From: Pictodentalium vernedei
Lineage: Eukaryota; Mollusca; Scaphopoda; Dentaliida; Dentaliidae
Direction: 5' to 3'
NCBI GenBank assembly: GCA_031216915.1
Contig: CM062296.1
Span: forward strand, 662,657,838-662,721,837
DNA: 64,000 nucleotides
Positions within the stretch are counted from its first letter, which is position 1. Every line of letters starts with the position of its first letter. Positions 1 to 12,003 of the stretch are shown one piece after another. Below the pieces are notes generated by a model that saw only the letters and a program-made list of their open reading frames with translations, ran no database searches and had not been told where the DNA came from. A program made the translations under genes and the position numbers.

Positions 1-791
1 AGGTATGCCTTCTTCCTAAATACTAATAGCTTCCTGAGCTCGTACTTTCTATTGCTGATTCCACACTCAGATATGGCCACCGACTAGGCCCGCGACTGCC
101 CCTTATTCTAAATATCAGCTCTATTGCTCCCCTACACTACAATGTGCCTATACTTTCGCAATGATGCGGCACCTCCTCAAACCTATAGCATGGGACATCC
201 CCATTTCCTCGCCGAGACCCACAGTCTTACACACCTTCAGACTGGAATGAATTTTTCGAGAAATCACCCAATTTTTATTTCGATAGCCAGAACATTAATT
301 CTCAGTTTAATCGCTTCTCTTGAACTCGGCCGCTTAGATCTATCTCAATTTAATACTCGCTTTTATATTCCTTTAAAAGTCTTGCATTTCGGTATATCCT
401 GATATTCGTGCCAGACCAGATGCATAATATGGGTGTGTGTCCAGAACATGTACGATGTACTGTTTTTCCAACAATTGCTTATTAACTGGCCATAATTACA
501 TAGACAATGACTGCACATAGATAATGACTGCAGGAGAGCACTGGCTTCCACTACGTTTAATCTCTTATCACATATCTCATTATAGCGTTAAACAGAAATG
601 TGGTAATGGACATAAAATTTCATGCTTAATTAGCAGCACTTGAATTATTGCTGGTCTGTTTAAATGACAAATCAGTTCTCGGGGTCCGTCATATACCTAT
701 CTTTACTTTTTATGTTTAACCCAGTCAGAAAGATTATTGAAAATATGTACACCTTTAAACAAGAAAATCACAACTTTAAGCTATCACCTTG
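1..791. other. No recognisable feature
   Basis: AT-rich DNA with only short chance reading frames. I see no splice-bounded open segment, tandem array or familiar repeat here. Confidence 0.4.
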
Positions 792-981
792 ACAATGGTG
801 CACTTGCCTTCATTCAGTGCTAACCCTGCTTGTATGGAGTTAGTACATTGGGGAGTCTGACAGTTGCTTGCCATTGCTTGTTGATTCTCTCTAGGTACTC
901 TGGCTTCCTCCACCCACAAAACTGTTCGACACAAGGTGACCCATTGGCTGTCAAAAGTGTCTTTAAACCAAAATAAATAAA
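792..981 (+). repeat. SINE, 5'-truncated copy (body and tail only)
   Basis: The segment follows the body of the full SINE at 2124-2484: a 'gctaaccctgcttgt' block, then 'ggagttagtacattgggga', a 'cttcctccacc' block and a tail of AATA repeats at about 972-982. The tRNA-like head is absent, so the copy is 5'-truncated. This is usual for LINE-mobilised sequences. Confidence 0.8.
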
Positions 982-2109
982 TGAAATACCATATAACATC
1001 AGAAGTTGGCAACATATTGTACAGTTTTAGTTTACTTATGATAAGCAGTCATCTTTCATTTTACATGTTTAACTCTTTAACTAACAAATTGGCTGTACCT
1101 TCCCACATAATTTACAAATTGAGCAGTTTAAAAAAAAATTTGACAAAACCATATCATTTGATCTCTCATTGGAACAAGATCATCAAACTTGTTCCAAGGT
1201 GGAGTCACATGATATAGTTTTGTTGAAATATTGAAAAATCCGAAAAAATAATGAATCAAATAATAATTTTTGATATTGAGTGTGTTGATAATTATGAAAT
1301 CTTCATTGTAGAATTAACTCTCACAATAAGTAAAAAACACTTGAGTTGCGTTTATGACTGCCAGTAAAATAAAAAGTATATTTTTTTCTTTACTTCTCTC
1401 ATAATAGAAAATGGCTGAACTGTAGCAACCCACTCCACATTCTGTGTGTCCAGTTGCATTCATTTGAGACTTTCTCCAGTTGCTGCAGGTATCTCAGGCT
1501 GTTCTGAAAATCTTCCAATCTCATTTACTTCTCAAAACCTAGGGGATCCACAGTTCTTTTATAACTACATGTATGTAGATAAAAGCTTTATCTGTTACTT
1601 TCTTCATTTCTTCATGGAAAATGCAGGTGTTGTGAAAAGATTTAGGTAATTACAATTTGTTTCCATGGTTTCAGATGGAAGTGACTCTAATTTCAACAAA
1701 ATACACCTTTCCCAGTGCAAATCCTGACAAATGTTTGTTTTCCAAATTCCATTATGTTTTGAAAGTTTTGTTTTTTTGTATTTTTTCTTGTACAGAGCAT
1801 TATCCTTTCACTGTACACCAATTTTCATCTGGAAAAGTATCACAACAATAAAAGTGTGAAATTGTACATTCACAAATACATTTTTATAGATTTTTTACTT
1901 GATATCTTCTTCAGATTTATTCCAAAGAGTTATAAATGATTGGCTGGCCTTGACTTTGTATTCATGTTGTGGTCACTGTGCAAAGTGCAGAAATATGTGA
2001 CCTTAAACATCCAATGAATGAATAAATATTCCTATGAGGAGTTTGGGAAATGGTGGTTGTCTTGAAGTCCAAGGTGACCTACAGTTGTTTTCATTGTGTC
2101 TGATTAATT
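982..2109. other. Unassigned DNA with one imperfect foldback
   Basis: Mostly featureless. Positions 1143-1222 form an imperfect inverted repeat (about 36-nt arms, roughly 29 matching, outer ends ACAAAAC/GTTTTGT, inner ends TTGGAACAAG/CTTGTTCCAA). It resembles the hairpin core of the MITEs at 26020 and 54860, so it may be an old copy. Around 1930-2030 a SINE-like tail ('gtgcagaaatatgtgacc' type, ending in AATG/AATA repeats) is visible without a body. Confidence 0.4.
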
Positions 2110-2123
2110 TAGTAAATTATGTT

Positions 2124-2484
2124 GGGAGCGCGGTGGCTCAGTAGGTGGAGGTGCAGGCTGCAAGCCGAGAGGTCCTTGGTTCGAATCCCACCTGCGGCAA
2201 CCGCATTGTGTCCTTGGGCAAGACACTTCATCTCCATTGCCTGCGTGGGGGCACGATGACGCCGTGTACTAAGGCGTACTGCACGTCGATGGTATGCATG
2301 TCTTCAACTAATCTAACCCTGCCTGTTCTGCAGTGCGGAGTTACGATGTTGGGGAGCTGGCAGCTGCTCGTCGTTGCTCGGTGGTTCTCTCCGGGTACTC
2401 CAGCTTCCTCCACCAGTAAAACTGTCACGGTCATGGTTAGCCATTGTGCATAGATATGTGACCTTAAACATCAATAAATATAAA
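2124..2484 (+). repeat. Full-length tRNA-derived SINE with 14-bp target duplication
   Basis: The copy begins with a tRNA-like head of about 75 nt. It contains an A box (TGGCTCAGTAGG, 2134-2145) and a B box (GGTTCGAATCC, 2178-2188), the internal RNA polymerase III promoter. A body follows with the animal-SINE motif 'tgtgtccttgggcaagaca', and the 3' tail is rich in AATA. The flanks are an exact 14-bp duplication, TAGTAAATTATGTT, at 2110-2123 and 2485-2498. This shows insertion by target-primed reverse transcription and fixes both ends. The body resembles the central domains reported for broadly distributed animal SINE superfamilies (MetaSINE type, from memory). It is non-coding; reading frames inside it are artefacts. 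Confidence 0.95.
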
Positions 2485-2690
2485 TAGTAAATTATGTTAA
2501 ACAGCCCACATTATGTGAAATGAAAATGTTTGGAGAAAGATGTACTGTATGAGTCTCATCACAAAAGTTTAAACCCTTTAGTCAACATAATGGCCCCCAA
2601 ACAGCTGGCACTATTCACAAAAATTGCCATTCAAATTTTTTTTCATTTTTTGAATCCACCAATTTTACAAAACAGGTGTTTTAGTTTATG

Positions 2691-2821
2691 GCATTGTCCA
2701 TCCATCAGAGTGAGTGGGTGTCCTAGTGTTTGTCCATCTGTCCATTAACTTTTTCATATTGGCCAGAACTTTTTACTGCAATGGGATACGTATTTATTTA
2801 TTTATTTATTTATTTATGTAT

Positions 2822-2864
<43 letters not shown>

Positions 2865-3711
2865 TTTGGAATTTAATGACACTTTTGACAACCAGGATCA
2901 TCTCGTGTCGGACAGTTTTACAGGTGGAGGAAGCTGGAGTAATTGCAGAGAACCACTGAGCAATGGCAAGTAACTGCCAAGACTCCCCAACGTACTAACT
3001 CCTTTCAAGCTGTGTTAGCGTTGGTTGAAGACAGGAGGTGCACCACCGATGTGCACTATGCCTTAGTACACGGTGCCACTGTGCTCCCACATGGTGCCTT
3101 GCCTAAGGGCACTATGCAGTTACTGCTGGTGGGGATCGAACTGTCGACCTCTCGGTTTGAAGTTCAATGCTGTTACCACTGAGCCACGATTCTCCCAGAA
3201 TGGGATATCACAATGAAATTTACACAACTTATTTAACACTACAAGACAGTGTGTCATGTTCAAAATCATTGAGCGCATCACCAAGGTCAATGTCACAAAT
3301 CAACTTTATCGTATCTGGGGCACAACTTTTAAGTGGATGGTAATATCACACTTAAACTTTCACAACCTGTGTACCCCAACTAAAAAGTGGGTTGCATACA
3401 AAATTCAGGAGTGGGCCTCCAAGATCAAGGTCCCACATAGGGGCAAAGCATGGAATCAGCATGCACATCAATGTTTTGTGTACCAGGCATAACTTTTTAA
3501 TGAATGGTGATATCACAATAGAATGTACACAACATCTGTACTACTACTAGATGGTGTGTCACATACAAAATTCATGAAGGGCCCATCAAGGTCATGGTTG
3601 CAGATAGAGGTCAACACATGGAATTGGCATGAACATCAACTTTTTTATGTGTGGGTCATAACTTTTCAACAGAAAGGGATTTCACAATGAAACTTACACA
3701 ACATCATTCAA
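2691..3711 (+). mobile_element. Satellite-cored element (family J), 3' end shared with family A
   Basis: A CCAT/CTGT tetranucleotide tract (about 2696-2750) heads a tandem core. The motif 'ATxTCACAATGAAAxTTACACAAC' recurs at about 3205, 3343, 3509 and 3680, a spacing of roughly 138-171 bp. A minus-strand SINE interrupts the first unit. At about 3707 the core passes directly into a family-A core, so 2691-4873 reads as one chimeric element with a J head and an A tail. Confidence 0.6.
2789..3198 (-). repeat. tRNA-derived SINE, minus strand, with expanded (TTTA)n tail
   Basis: In reverse complement the copy runs from a tRNA-like head (about 3130-3198, with degenerate B box sequence near 3147-3157) through the same body as the other SINEs. 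It ends in a tail expanded into an (AATA)n microsatellite at about 2789-2868. The flanks carry AATGGGATA at 2780-2788 and 3199-3207, a 9-bp target duplication. Confidence 0.88.
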
Positions 3712-4873
3712 ATCAAGTTGCCCCACCCCTGGGTATGGCCATGCCCAAAAAGTGTGCCTAAATCTTAAAAAATCTTCTTCTCATGAACCAGCAGTAGTAG
3801 GGACTTGATATTTGGTGTGCAACTTCCTTTTGAAGTGCAGACTCAGATTTTTTCAAGATAAGTTCGGGAGGCTATATTTGCCGTCGTTATGGGAGGGGCA
3901 AGAAGTTTGACCCCTCCCAAAATTTCTATTTTCCAAAGCAAGAGGCTGATTTGAACCAAATTTGATATGAGGGCTTATTGGGTCATAAGTACTTAACTTA
4001 TGCCCAAAACGTTTTCCCATCACCCCATGGGAACCATAGGGAGCTAAAAATAGAAAAAATTTAAAATGCCCATATCTCCTAAACTACATAGCACTGAGAA
4101 TTTTTATTTTGTGTGAAGCTTCCTTAGAACCAGCAGAAAGGAATGGTCCCAAAAAATTGCCATCTGTTTTATCACAGGGTACTTTTCCGGGACTTTGAAA
4201 AAATACTGAGTCATCACTATTTTACACTGGGTAATTGGAAAAACATTAACATTTCTTCTTCTCTCATACCACTGCGCCAAAGGCTTTCAAATTTCATATA
4301 TAACATCTTTGGATGATTCATTCACATGTTTGATGAAATCAAATCCTTATGTCATATTTGGGCTCTCTATGGAGGCCCAAATGTTCAGATTAGTGCAATA
4401 TGGGGAATATTCTTTAAAACCCTTCTTTTTCCAATCCACCAATCAGAATCTTTTGATATTTGGAATGCTGCATCCTTAGGAGGTGAGATTCAAGTTTGTT
4501 CAAGTCAAGTCCTTGGGTTCATATTTGGGCTCATTGTGGGAGCCTGAATTATAACTTAGTTCAATATGAGGAATATTCTTAAATATATTTTTCTTCAGAT
4601 CCAGTAGTCAGAATCTTTTGATAGTTGGTATACAGCATCCTTAGGGAGGTGAGATTCAAATTTGTTCAAGCCATGTCCCTGGGTTCATATTTGTGCTCCC
4701 TATAACTTAGTCCAATATGTGAAATATTCTTTAAAAATCCTTTTTTTTCTTCAGACCCACCAGTCAGAATCTATTGATATTTGGTATAAGCTTTTCTTAG
4801 AAGGGGCAGATGCAACTTGTTCAAATCAATTCCCTGGTTTGATATTTTGGATAACATTCCTGGGGCCTCTTGT
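3707..4873 (+). mobile_element. Family A element, 5'-truncated (A0)
   Basis: This matches the non-repetitive left part ('cttcttctcatgaaccagca') and then the tandem core ('cagaatcttttgatatttgg', period about 160-168 bp) of the full family A elements. It ends with GGGGCCTCTTGT at 4862-4873, the family's 3' terminus. The usual 5' hairpin is missing, and the left boundary abuts the J core. Confidence 0.7.
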
Positions 4874-5875
4874 TTGTGTTTGTGTTTATTGACTTTTGGG
4901 TAGTTTATTGCAATGTTCTGGAATGCACAATATCATCAGAGGTTTGGGCTTCCTCTAAACAGGTACACCAGAGCTGTGTTGTTTTTTTCTGGAGCTTGTG
5001 TGTCAGTTCTAAAAGAGTAATGATTCCTCAGCAGGCATATTTTCTATCTATTTAGCTGTTATAGAGCTGGAAATGATAAAAACCGTAAACCACTTCTCAT
5101 ATACCATCATTGATAAATCTGACAGTATACGCCATAAAGTATTCATAAATGTTGGTTTATGGTCATTAAAAGCTCAGCAATAAATCATAAATCTGGTGAC
5201 CTGATAATTGTTGTAAACAGATCTGTTTGTAACATAAAATGACTTTATGTCTGTCTTGACTACAAATTTACCATTGTTTGTAATATCTTGTGGCTACGAT
5301 ATAGTGCAGAGGGAGGAAGTTTGGTACTTTGACACTCTTAACCTGAAAATCCCTCAACACTTTATTTGTTATGGTGTAGATGGAGTGAGGGGGGGGGGGG
5401 GGATAGGGGAATTATAAGCAATATGTTACTGTCAACCTGGTATTTCAGCAGTGAAAATGTTTTGAAGTTCTGTTGGAAATGCAAGCAAACGTGTGAGTGC
5501 TCCTCTCCCTCCCCCCCCCCCACCCCCCATCAACGGTGACTAAGTGCTCAATCACTATTTGATTTGTTTTCCAATCAAAAAAACCAGTATCCAGTGTATT
5601 GAGAACTTATTGCCACTAAAACAATCATAGAGTGGGACTTCCCAGTTATTTTGAAAGTCTGCAAAATATGGAATGAGAAGGAGAGAGTATACATCTCCAG
5701 TTTCAAATTGGAGGTCCATTACAGGGCAGTGGAGAGTCGTCTAAGTGGAAAGCACTTCTCCTCCAATCCTAGTTTGCACCATTAATGGTAACTATAATAT
5801 GTTTAAACTATTACCGCACAAATTGTGTGATCGCTTCATTCATCATCTGCCTTGAAAGAAAATTTTTTTCACAAG
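4874..5875. other. Unassigned DNA with G and C homopolymer runs
   Basis: No gene-like segment is visible. A G run of about 14 lies near 5389-5402 and a C-rich run near 5508-5530. Confidence 0.4.
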
Positions 5876-5886
5876 CATTATCAGAT

Positions 5887-6223
5887 TTTTTTTATTGGAG
5901 TTCAACAGCACTTTTGACAGCTAGGGTCACCACATGTCAGACAGTTTTCTGGGCGGAGGAAGCCAGAGTACCCAGAGCTAACCATCGAGTAGCAGTGAGC
6001 AACTGTCAGATGCCCCAACATACCAACTCCTCATAAGCTGTGAAAAAGTGTGCCATCGACGTGTAGTATGCCTTTGTACACAGTGCCACCATGTCCCCAA
6101 GTGGGCAGTCGGGATCAAGTGCCTTGCACAAGGACACAATGCAGTCACCCCCAGTAGGGATCAAACCATGGACATTTTGGTTCGAAGTCCAATGCCGTAA
6201 CCACTGATCCACCACACACCCTA
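5887..6223 (-). repeat. tRNA-derived SINE, minus strand
   Basis: In reverse complement this has a tRNA-like head (about 6150-6215, B-box-like sequence near 6178-6188), the motif complementary to 'ttgcacaaggacacaatgca' at 6123-6142, the common body and an A-rich tail at its left end. The flanking near-duplicates CATTATCAGAT (5876-5886) and CATTATTAGAT (6224-6234) differ at one base, which suggests an older insertion. Confidence 0.88.
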
Positions 6224-6245
6224 CATTATTAGATAGCTTTCCATG

Positions 6246-6441
6246 TCGGAACCCTGGGAAGTGGAGCTGTGCTTGTTTACTGCTTTACTGTTAAAATAGG
6301 ACCCAGAACAATTCTTGTGAAAGGCCTCCAAAGTGAGCAACACAGGTATAAACGACTGGCTAAACTTGACTTCATCTCTCTGTTGCGGTCATGAGATAGC
6401 CAAAGATGCTGAAAGTGATTATAAAAACCAATAAAAAAAAT
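6246..6441 (+). repeat. Short dispersed repeat R, copy 1
   Basis: About 195 bp matches 12424-12642 along most of its length. Shared blocks include 'gtttactg', 'tataaaYgaYtggcttaac'-like sequence, 'ttgacttcat', 'aaagatgctgaaagtg' and a terminal 'ccaataaa' run. The (AATA)n-type 3' end suggests SINE-type mobilisation, but no clear promoter boxes are seen. A third partial copy of the central block lies near 6535-6570. Confidence 0.65.
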
Positions 6442-6446
6442 TTTTC

Positions 6447-7115
6447 CAAAAGTTAGATGGCATCCATGTTCAAGTTATGTACTATTTGTTTTACCAGACT
6501 CTGAAACCATCGGGTGTGAATCTTCAAATGGGCATCACATAAATGACTGGCTGAACTTGACTTTATACATTTACTTGTGAACTGCACACCAATCAGAAAA
6601 TTAACTGTGAGATGTCCTCATGGAATGAAAGTTGATAGAAACCTCCACAATTGTGTGCTGGACATGCAAACAAATAAGCAGAGATACTGTGCAGTAAACA
6701 TGGATGTGGAATTCATCGATGGAACCCACCTGATTTTGTTCACTATTGCAGATGGTGAATTGCAGAGAATTGCCTAAATGTTGACATATTTGTATGTTTT
6801 CAAAGTTTTAAATACAGTATGTATGTAATATAACCTACAGAAAAAATTGTGGACACATGTCCCAGTGCCACTATCTTCCTACTTCTACCGACTCTGTAGA
6901 AACGTGAAAGGAACAAGCAAAATATGAGAAATAAAACCCTGCTGGAATGGAACAGTTCAGTGTAGTGTCCTATTGTAGTAATAATTCTAAAGTAGACACA
7001 TGACCCAAAGTAAGTAATGAAATTGACAAATGGCTCAAAACTAGATAGTGGACCTGCCATTTTCAGACACAGCTCCATTGAGAAATGTCCGTTTGGCCCA
7101 GTTTTGCAATTTTAT
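6447..7115. other. Unassigned DNA
   Basis: An open stretch at 6547-6777 encodes a cysteine-containing 76-residue segment. Its upstream part overlaps a fragment of repeat R and there is no convincing partner exon. I do not call it a gene. Confidence 0.35.
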
Positions 7116-10057
7116 TAGCTTACCTGACTGAAAGTCAGGGTGAGCTTTTCTTATCACTCTTCGTCCGTCGTCCTGCGTGTAGGTGGTGTTTGAGCCTCTT
7201 TCTCCTAAACCACTGGCCACATTTTAATTAAATTTCATGTAAGTAGTGGTTATATAGTGGTTATATAGGGGCATTTTGATTTTTATCCAAATTAGGTTTC
7301 GGCTCATATTGAGCAGAGGTCTGGGGAAAAAATGGTGGATCTGATTCAAGTTTGTCTGGATTCATATTTGGGCTCACTATAGAAGCCTGAATTCGAACTT
7401 AGTGCATTTCAGGCAAATTTCTTAAAAAATCTTCTTCTCCAGATCCAGCAGGCAGAATCTTTTGATATTTGGTATGCAACATTATGGGGTGGATCTGATT
7501 CAAGTTTGTTCAAATCGGACCCCTGGGTTTATATTTGGGCTCAGTATAGGAGCCCAAATTTGAACTTAGAGTATTTCAGGCAAATTTCTTTGAAAATCTT
7601 CTTCTCAAGATCCAGCAGGCAGAATCTTTTGATATTGGGTATGCTCCGTGCTTAGGGGGGTGAGATTCAAGTTTGTTCAAGCCAAATCCCTGGGTTCATA
7701 TTTGGGCTCACTGTGGTAGCCCAAATTATAACTTAGTTCAAAATGAGGAATTTTCTTTAAAAATCTTCAGATCCAGCAGTCGGAATGTTTTGATATTTGG
7801 TGTGCAGCATCCTTAGGGGGGTGAGATTTAAGTTTGTTCAAGCCATGTCCCTAAGTCCATATTTGGACTCACTGTGGGAGCCCGAATGATAACTTAGTTC
7901 AAAATGAGGAATTTTCTTTAAAAATCTTCAGATCCATCAGTCGGAATGTTTTGATATTTGGTATGCAGCATCCTTAGGGGGGTGAGATTCAAGTTTGTTC
8001 AAGCCATGTCCCTAAGTCCATATTTGGACTCACTGTGGGAGCTCGAATTGTAACTTAGTTCAAAATGAGGAATTTTCTTTAAAAATCTTCTTCTTCAGAT
8101 CCAGCAGTCGGAATGTTTTGATATTTGGTGTGCAGCACCCTTAGGGGGGTGAGATTCAAGTTTGTTAAAGCCAAGTCCCTGGGTTCATATATGGGCTCCC
8201 TGTGGGAGCCTGAATTATAACTTAGTTCAATATGAGGAATATTCTTCAAAAATCCTCTTTTTTTTTAAGATCTAATGGTCAGAATCTTTGGATATTTGGT
8301 ATAAGCTTTTCTTAGGAGGAGCAGATGCAACTTGTTGAAATCAATTCTCTGGGTTGATATTTACTGGGTTCCCGCGGGGCCTTGAAAATCTGGAAAAGCC
8401 TGGAATTCATCAAAAGGTCATTCAAGGCCTTGAAAGCCTTGAATTTCCAATGGGAGCCTTGAAAAGCCTGGAAAATCTGAGAATTTTGTGTTGCGTAATT
8501 TAATCCGAACATATTTTACGGCATTTACAGCAAATGTAACTGTGTGGTTTATTAATCCGGTCATATTTTGGAATATTTACGGCAGTGCCAATGCATGCAT
8601 TATTGATAGAACTTTGCAGTGATGTGACACTGAAATCCTTTGAATCAAGCATTGTGAATGGTTGCTATTGATGTGGACGAGCACAATGGTGTATACATTT
8701 GTATTTAAGCCAATGGGAAGATTTATTGTAAATTCTTCCTGTTCGAATGCTGAGCGCACGTGCGTGGATAATTTATTCATATTGAAAATATTACAAATGG
8801 ATGATTGTTCAGTTGAACTATTTGAGTATTTCTGAAGCATGTAAGCATGTATGAATTTGCCACAACGTCATCTTAAAGTACTGGCACAGCAGTCACCATC
8901 ACGGTGGATTCCGAGTTTGGATTTCCATATGAAAGTGTTATTGTCTTATTCACCTCAAATGTTAACATGTGTGATTTTAAGGATGATTCGTCCCATGTAT
9001 GAAACATTAAAAACTTTTCGACACTTACTGCATTTAGCTGAATACCATTCAACTGGAACAGGCAGTAACCAGTTATAGTATGCAGTTGATTTAAGCCAAG
9101 CTTGTTGAAGGTACACTTCCCCACAATGGAATTACATTTTGCTTTTCGAATGACATTTCCGGAGACATTGTGGGTTATGAAATGTGTCATTTACATGTAA
9201 CATGTAGTTTACTCATTGGGAGAAAGGATGACATCAATTCATTTGCATTCAGTAGAATAGCGGTACATGTACAAGAGACAAAGCTATTGTGCCACCTGGT
9301 AATTACACTGCAGTTGTAGGATAAACACAAGAAAATGTCTTTCTCAGTCTCACTAATTCTAATCAGTGATATCGTTGCTTGGATAGCTTTCAGAAAGAGT
9401 TTTCCAAGAAATGATGTCTAGTGTTAGAATTACCAACAAAGGGAAATATAAGAGAAAGTTTAGTTTAAACAATATTTATTTCCAAATGTACAAGCAAACG
9501 TAAGTAGAATGCGAACAAGGTAGTGAATTCGACTGTCAGCTAAAAGCTTATTATTCGTCGTCTCCACAAAACAAACAAAATTACATATATACAGTTGAAG
9601 AATGGCAAGAAGATTAGAATTAATTTCACAACGCTATAAGTTTGTAGTTGTTCCTTAACCTCTTGCTTACATTAATTTATAAGGGAATAAATATGACGAG
9701 TAAGAGAGAGAGAGAGAGATGGAGAAGAGAGATAGAAAGAGAGATCGAGAGAGTTGGGTGTCTCTGATGCCAATGATGAGACACTCACTAATTAACCTAG
9801 GGATATAACTTACTAACTTGACTAGTTTGTTCAGACAATTCCGAGAAAGTTTCTAGTCGTTATCTGATAATTTAGGGTACTTTGCCAGCCTCGGCCTTGA
9901 AAAGCCTTGAATTTCATAAATGGGGGCCTTGAAAATCCACGAAAATTGTCGAGAAATGGCCTGGAATGGCCTTGAATTTCAAAGATTTTAACCTGGGGGA
10001 ACCCTGATTTAGGCTACCATGTCAGGTGAGCACCCTCAGGCCCCTTGGGGCCTCTTG
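7116..10057 (+). mobile_element. Family A hairpin-ended satellite element (A1), interrupted
   Basis: The 5' end is a hairpin (AGCT(T/C)ACCTGACT / AGTCAGGGTGAGCT, 7117-7146). A tract of CGTCCGTCGTCC follows, then a unique segment and a tandem core. The motif AACTTAGTTCAA recurs at 7730, 7891, 8052 and 8219, a period of 161-167 bp. The 3' end is a GTCAGGTGAGC block, a short hairpin AGGCCCCTTGGGGCCT (10037-10052) and the terminal CTTGT. A TIR transposon (8364-10006) splits it just before the 3' module. No coding capacity is seen. The layout matches bivalve 'pearl' elements and non-autonomous Helentron-type elements as I remember them; assignment is inference. Confidence 0.8.
8364..10006. mobile_element. 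1.64-kb TIR DNA transposon nested in A1
   Basis: The termini are imperfect inverted repeats: CTGGGTTCCCGCGGGGCC at the left and, in reverse complement, CAGGGTTCCCCCAGG at the right. Both are followed by repeated 'CCTTGAA / GCCTGGAA' motifs (8378-8480 and 9893-9985). The flanks are ATTTA at 8359-8363 and 10007-10011, a 5-bp duplication. Deleting the element restores the family-A sequence 'gatatttaggctaccatgtc'. A GA-rich run lies at 9692-9750. No recognisable transposase is present, so it is probably non-autonomous. Superfamily is uncertain, because a 5-bp duplication does not fit hAT. Confidence 0.8.
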
Positions 10058-10531
10058 TTTTGTAGATTAGAATTTTGTGTGATGGCCGAAACATTTTCAT
10101 TTTCACTATCAAATGAAGGTAATTCAAAAATATTTTTGCAATTTTAATCAGGATAGCAGACTGGCATCTTATGGATGGAAAAGAACAGAAAATTAACTTT
10201 GAAACTTCTAATCAGAATTCATGTTAAAAGAAACTTTCACAGTGCAGTGCAGAACATCCATGCCATTGAGAAGCCAACAAATGATGCAGTAATTTTGAAG
10301 ATTACCCTTTACAATCAAACAAACACGCTCCCACTGGATTTTATATAGTTTGCAGTTACAATTATTGCCTAAGATACGAAAAGTGATCCAAAATGCCAAT
10401 AAACAGTAATCATGAGTTCAGGCTCTTGCTTCATGTACTATGTGCATCTCTTCCATATTTTCAGCTAGATTTCCATGATGTGACATATCAAACTTCTCTT
10501 TCTTATTTTTGTTATTTCATTTCTATTACAG

Positions 10532-10717
10532 ATACATCTTCAAGTGAACAAGCCAGAAAAAAAGACCAGGATGATAATATACCTGTGGGAAGTCCTCCAC
10601 ATGATAACGAATTTGTTAGTGATGCATTTGATGCAAGTCAGATAAATGAAGAAGATTTACAAAAAGAAATTGAACTGCTACGGGTTTCAGATAATAAAGA
10701 TTTACCATTAGAAGATG
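10532..10717 (+). CDS. Putative internal host-gene exon, product unrecognised
   Basis: A long pyrimidine tract ending in TTCTATTACAG (to 10531) precedes an open 186-bp segment that ends at a GTATGT donor (10718). The exon is phase 1 at both ends, so it is symmetric and keeps frame. It encodes about 62 residues, strongly acidic and polar, with the stretches SSSEQARKKDQDD and NEEDLQKEIELLRV. The second looks like the start of a short helix or coiled coil. There is no internal stop, and composition differs from the surrounding repeats. I cannot name the protein. The remaining exons must lie outside the window or be too short to see. It is bracketed by elements A1 and A2, so the host gene has large repeat-filled introns here. 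Support is from splice sites and reading frame only. Confidence 0.55.
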
Positions 10718-11741
10718 GTATGTACATATGTGTAATTTTTGTTGACCTGAAAGGAGTGTTTATGCCAAAAACATTAAAAGTCTGTTTCTCATGTCATCCC
10801 ATATGGTCCTTTTAGCTGCCATGTGCTCTCTTTTTATGACCAGTGTAAACTTAAAAAAAATTAGAATCAAATGGTTTATGTTAATAAAATTGATAAATTT
10901 GTCCCTTGAGCACAACAAGGCTTTGCAATGCCTGGGCATTGCAAAGCCTTCTTGCACTCAAGGGACGAAATAGACTACCACCCTGCTATTCTGTAGATTG
11001 TGAGGCATAAAGCATGAAGCAAACCAAGAACATGAACTTTTGATGACAAAGAAATAATTACAAAAACATGCAATTTGACAAAAAATGGCCTGAGAAACAG
11101 AAGATCTACTTTGTGGAGCCTTATACATGTACTTTATATTGGTGAATACAGGCTTTTGTAAAGAGGAAGAGGTGGATTGTATTGTTAGGATGGATACTTT
11201 CGTCTCGTTCACAGCCAAACTTCATCCAGTCATCAGTGTGAGGATCTTTTGTGCCCGTGTTCAAAAATAGGACTGCAGCATCAGATGCTTCAGGCATCTA
11301 CTCTAAAAGAGTTTTGTATACAACTGCATTACTTTCATGCTTCTCTTCATATGTTGTGCTAAGCTCTCAAGCCGCATGTCAAATTCTGAAACAAATCTGA
11401 TGTTTTGGCATGGAATCAGTCTAGCCCTCAAATAGTCCATTGCCCATTTTTAGATTCAATCAGCTACTATGGTTCGTGTTTCCCACCATATGAAATATGC
11501 AATCCGATTGAATCTAAATAATACCATAAACATTAATTTTCTTTGAATCAAAGCAAGAATGTTTCTCAATCGAGACTTGATTTGATTTCTTGTTCTTTGA
11601 TTATTTTGCTCATCGACCACCAAGTTTCCTTTTAGAAGAAAATTCATGGATGCTGGTTTGAAAGATAAATCACCAAGAGTCATAAAGAAATTCGCAGAAA
11701 TTCATAGATAAAGTTCCATAAACCTAGACCTGGTGCCTTTT
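10718..11741. other. Likely intron DNA with a foldback hairpin
   Basis: No further exon is recognised. Positions 10899-10969 form a near-perfect hairpin (arms containing TCCCTTGAG and CAAGGCTTTGCAATGCC). It is related in sequence to the hairpin at 26413-26487. Confidence 0.45.
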
Positions 11742-11958
11742 TAGCTCACCTGACTGAACATCAGGGTAAGCTATGGTAATCACTAGTGGGAACTCTGGAG
11801 CTAAAAAACAAAATGAAGTCAGATTCAAGTTTGTTAACATCAAGTTCTTGGGTTAATATTTGTGCTCCCTATTGGAGCCTGAAATTTAACTTAGTCCAAT
11901 ATGAGGATTAATCTTTAAAAATCTGCTTCTTCAGTTCCAGTAGTGCTAATCCTGAAGT

Positions 11959-12003
<45 letters not shown>

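Noticed and set aside
6547..6777. Open stretch encoding a cysteine-containing 76-residue segment, possible last exon
   Set aside because: Its 5' part overlaps a fragment of dispersed repeat R, the acceptor (ACCAATCAG) has a weak pyrimidine tract, and no partner exon or polyadenylation signal was found nearby.
10061..10115. Short open segment between an acceptor-like TTTTGTAG and a GTAATT donor
   Set aside because: It begins only four bases after the end of element A1. At about 52 bp it is too short to distinguish from chance.
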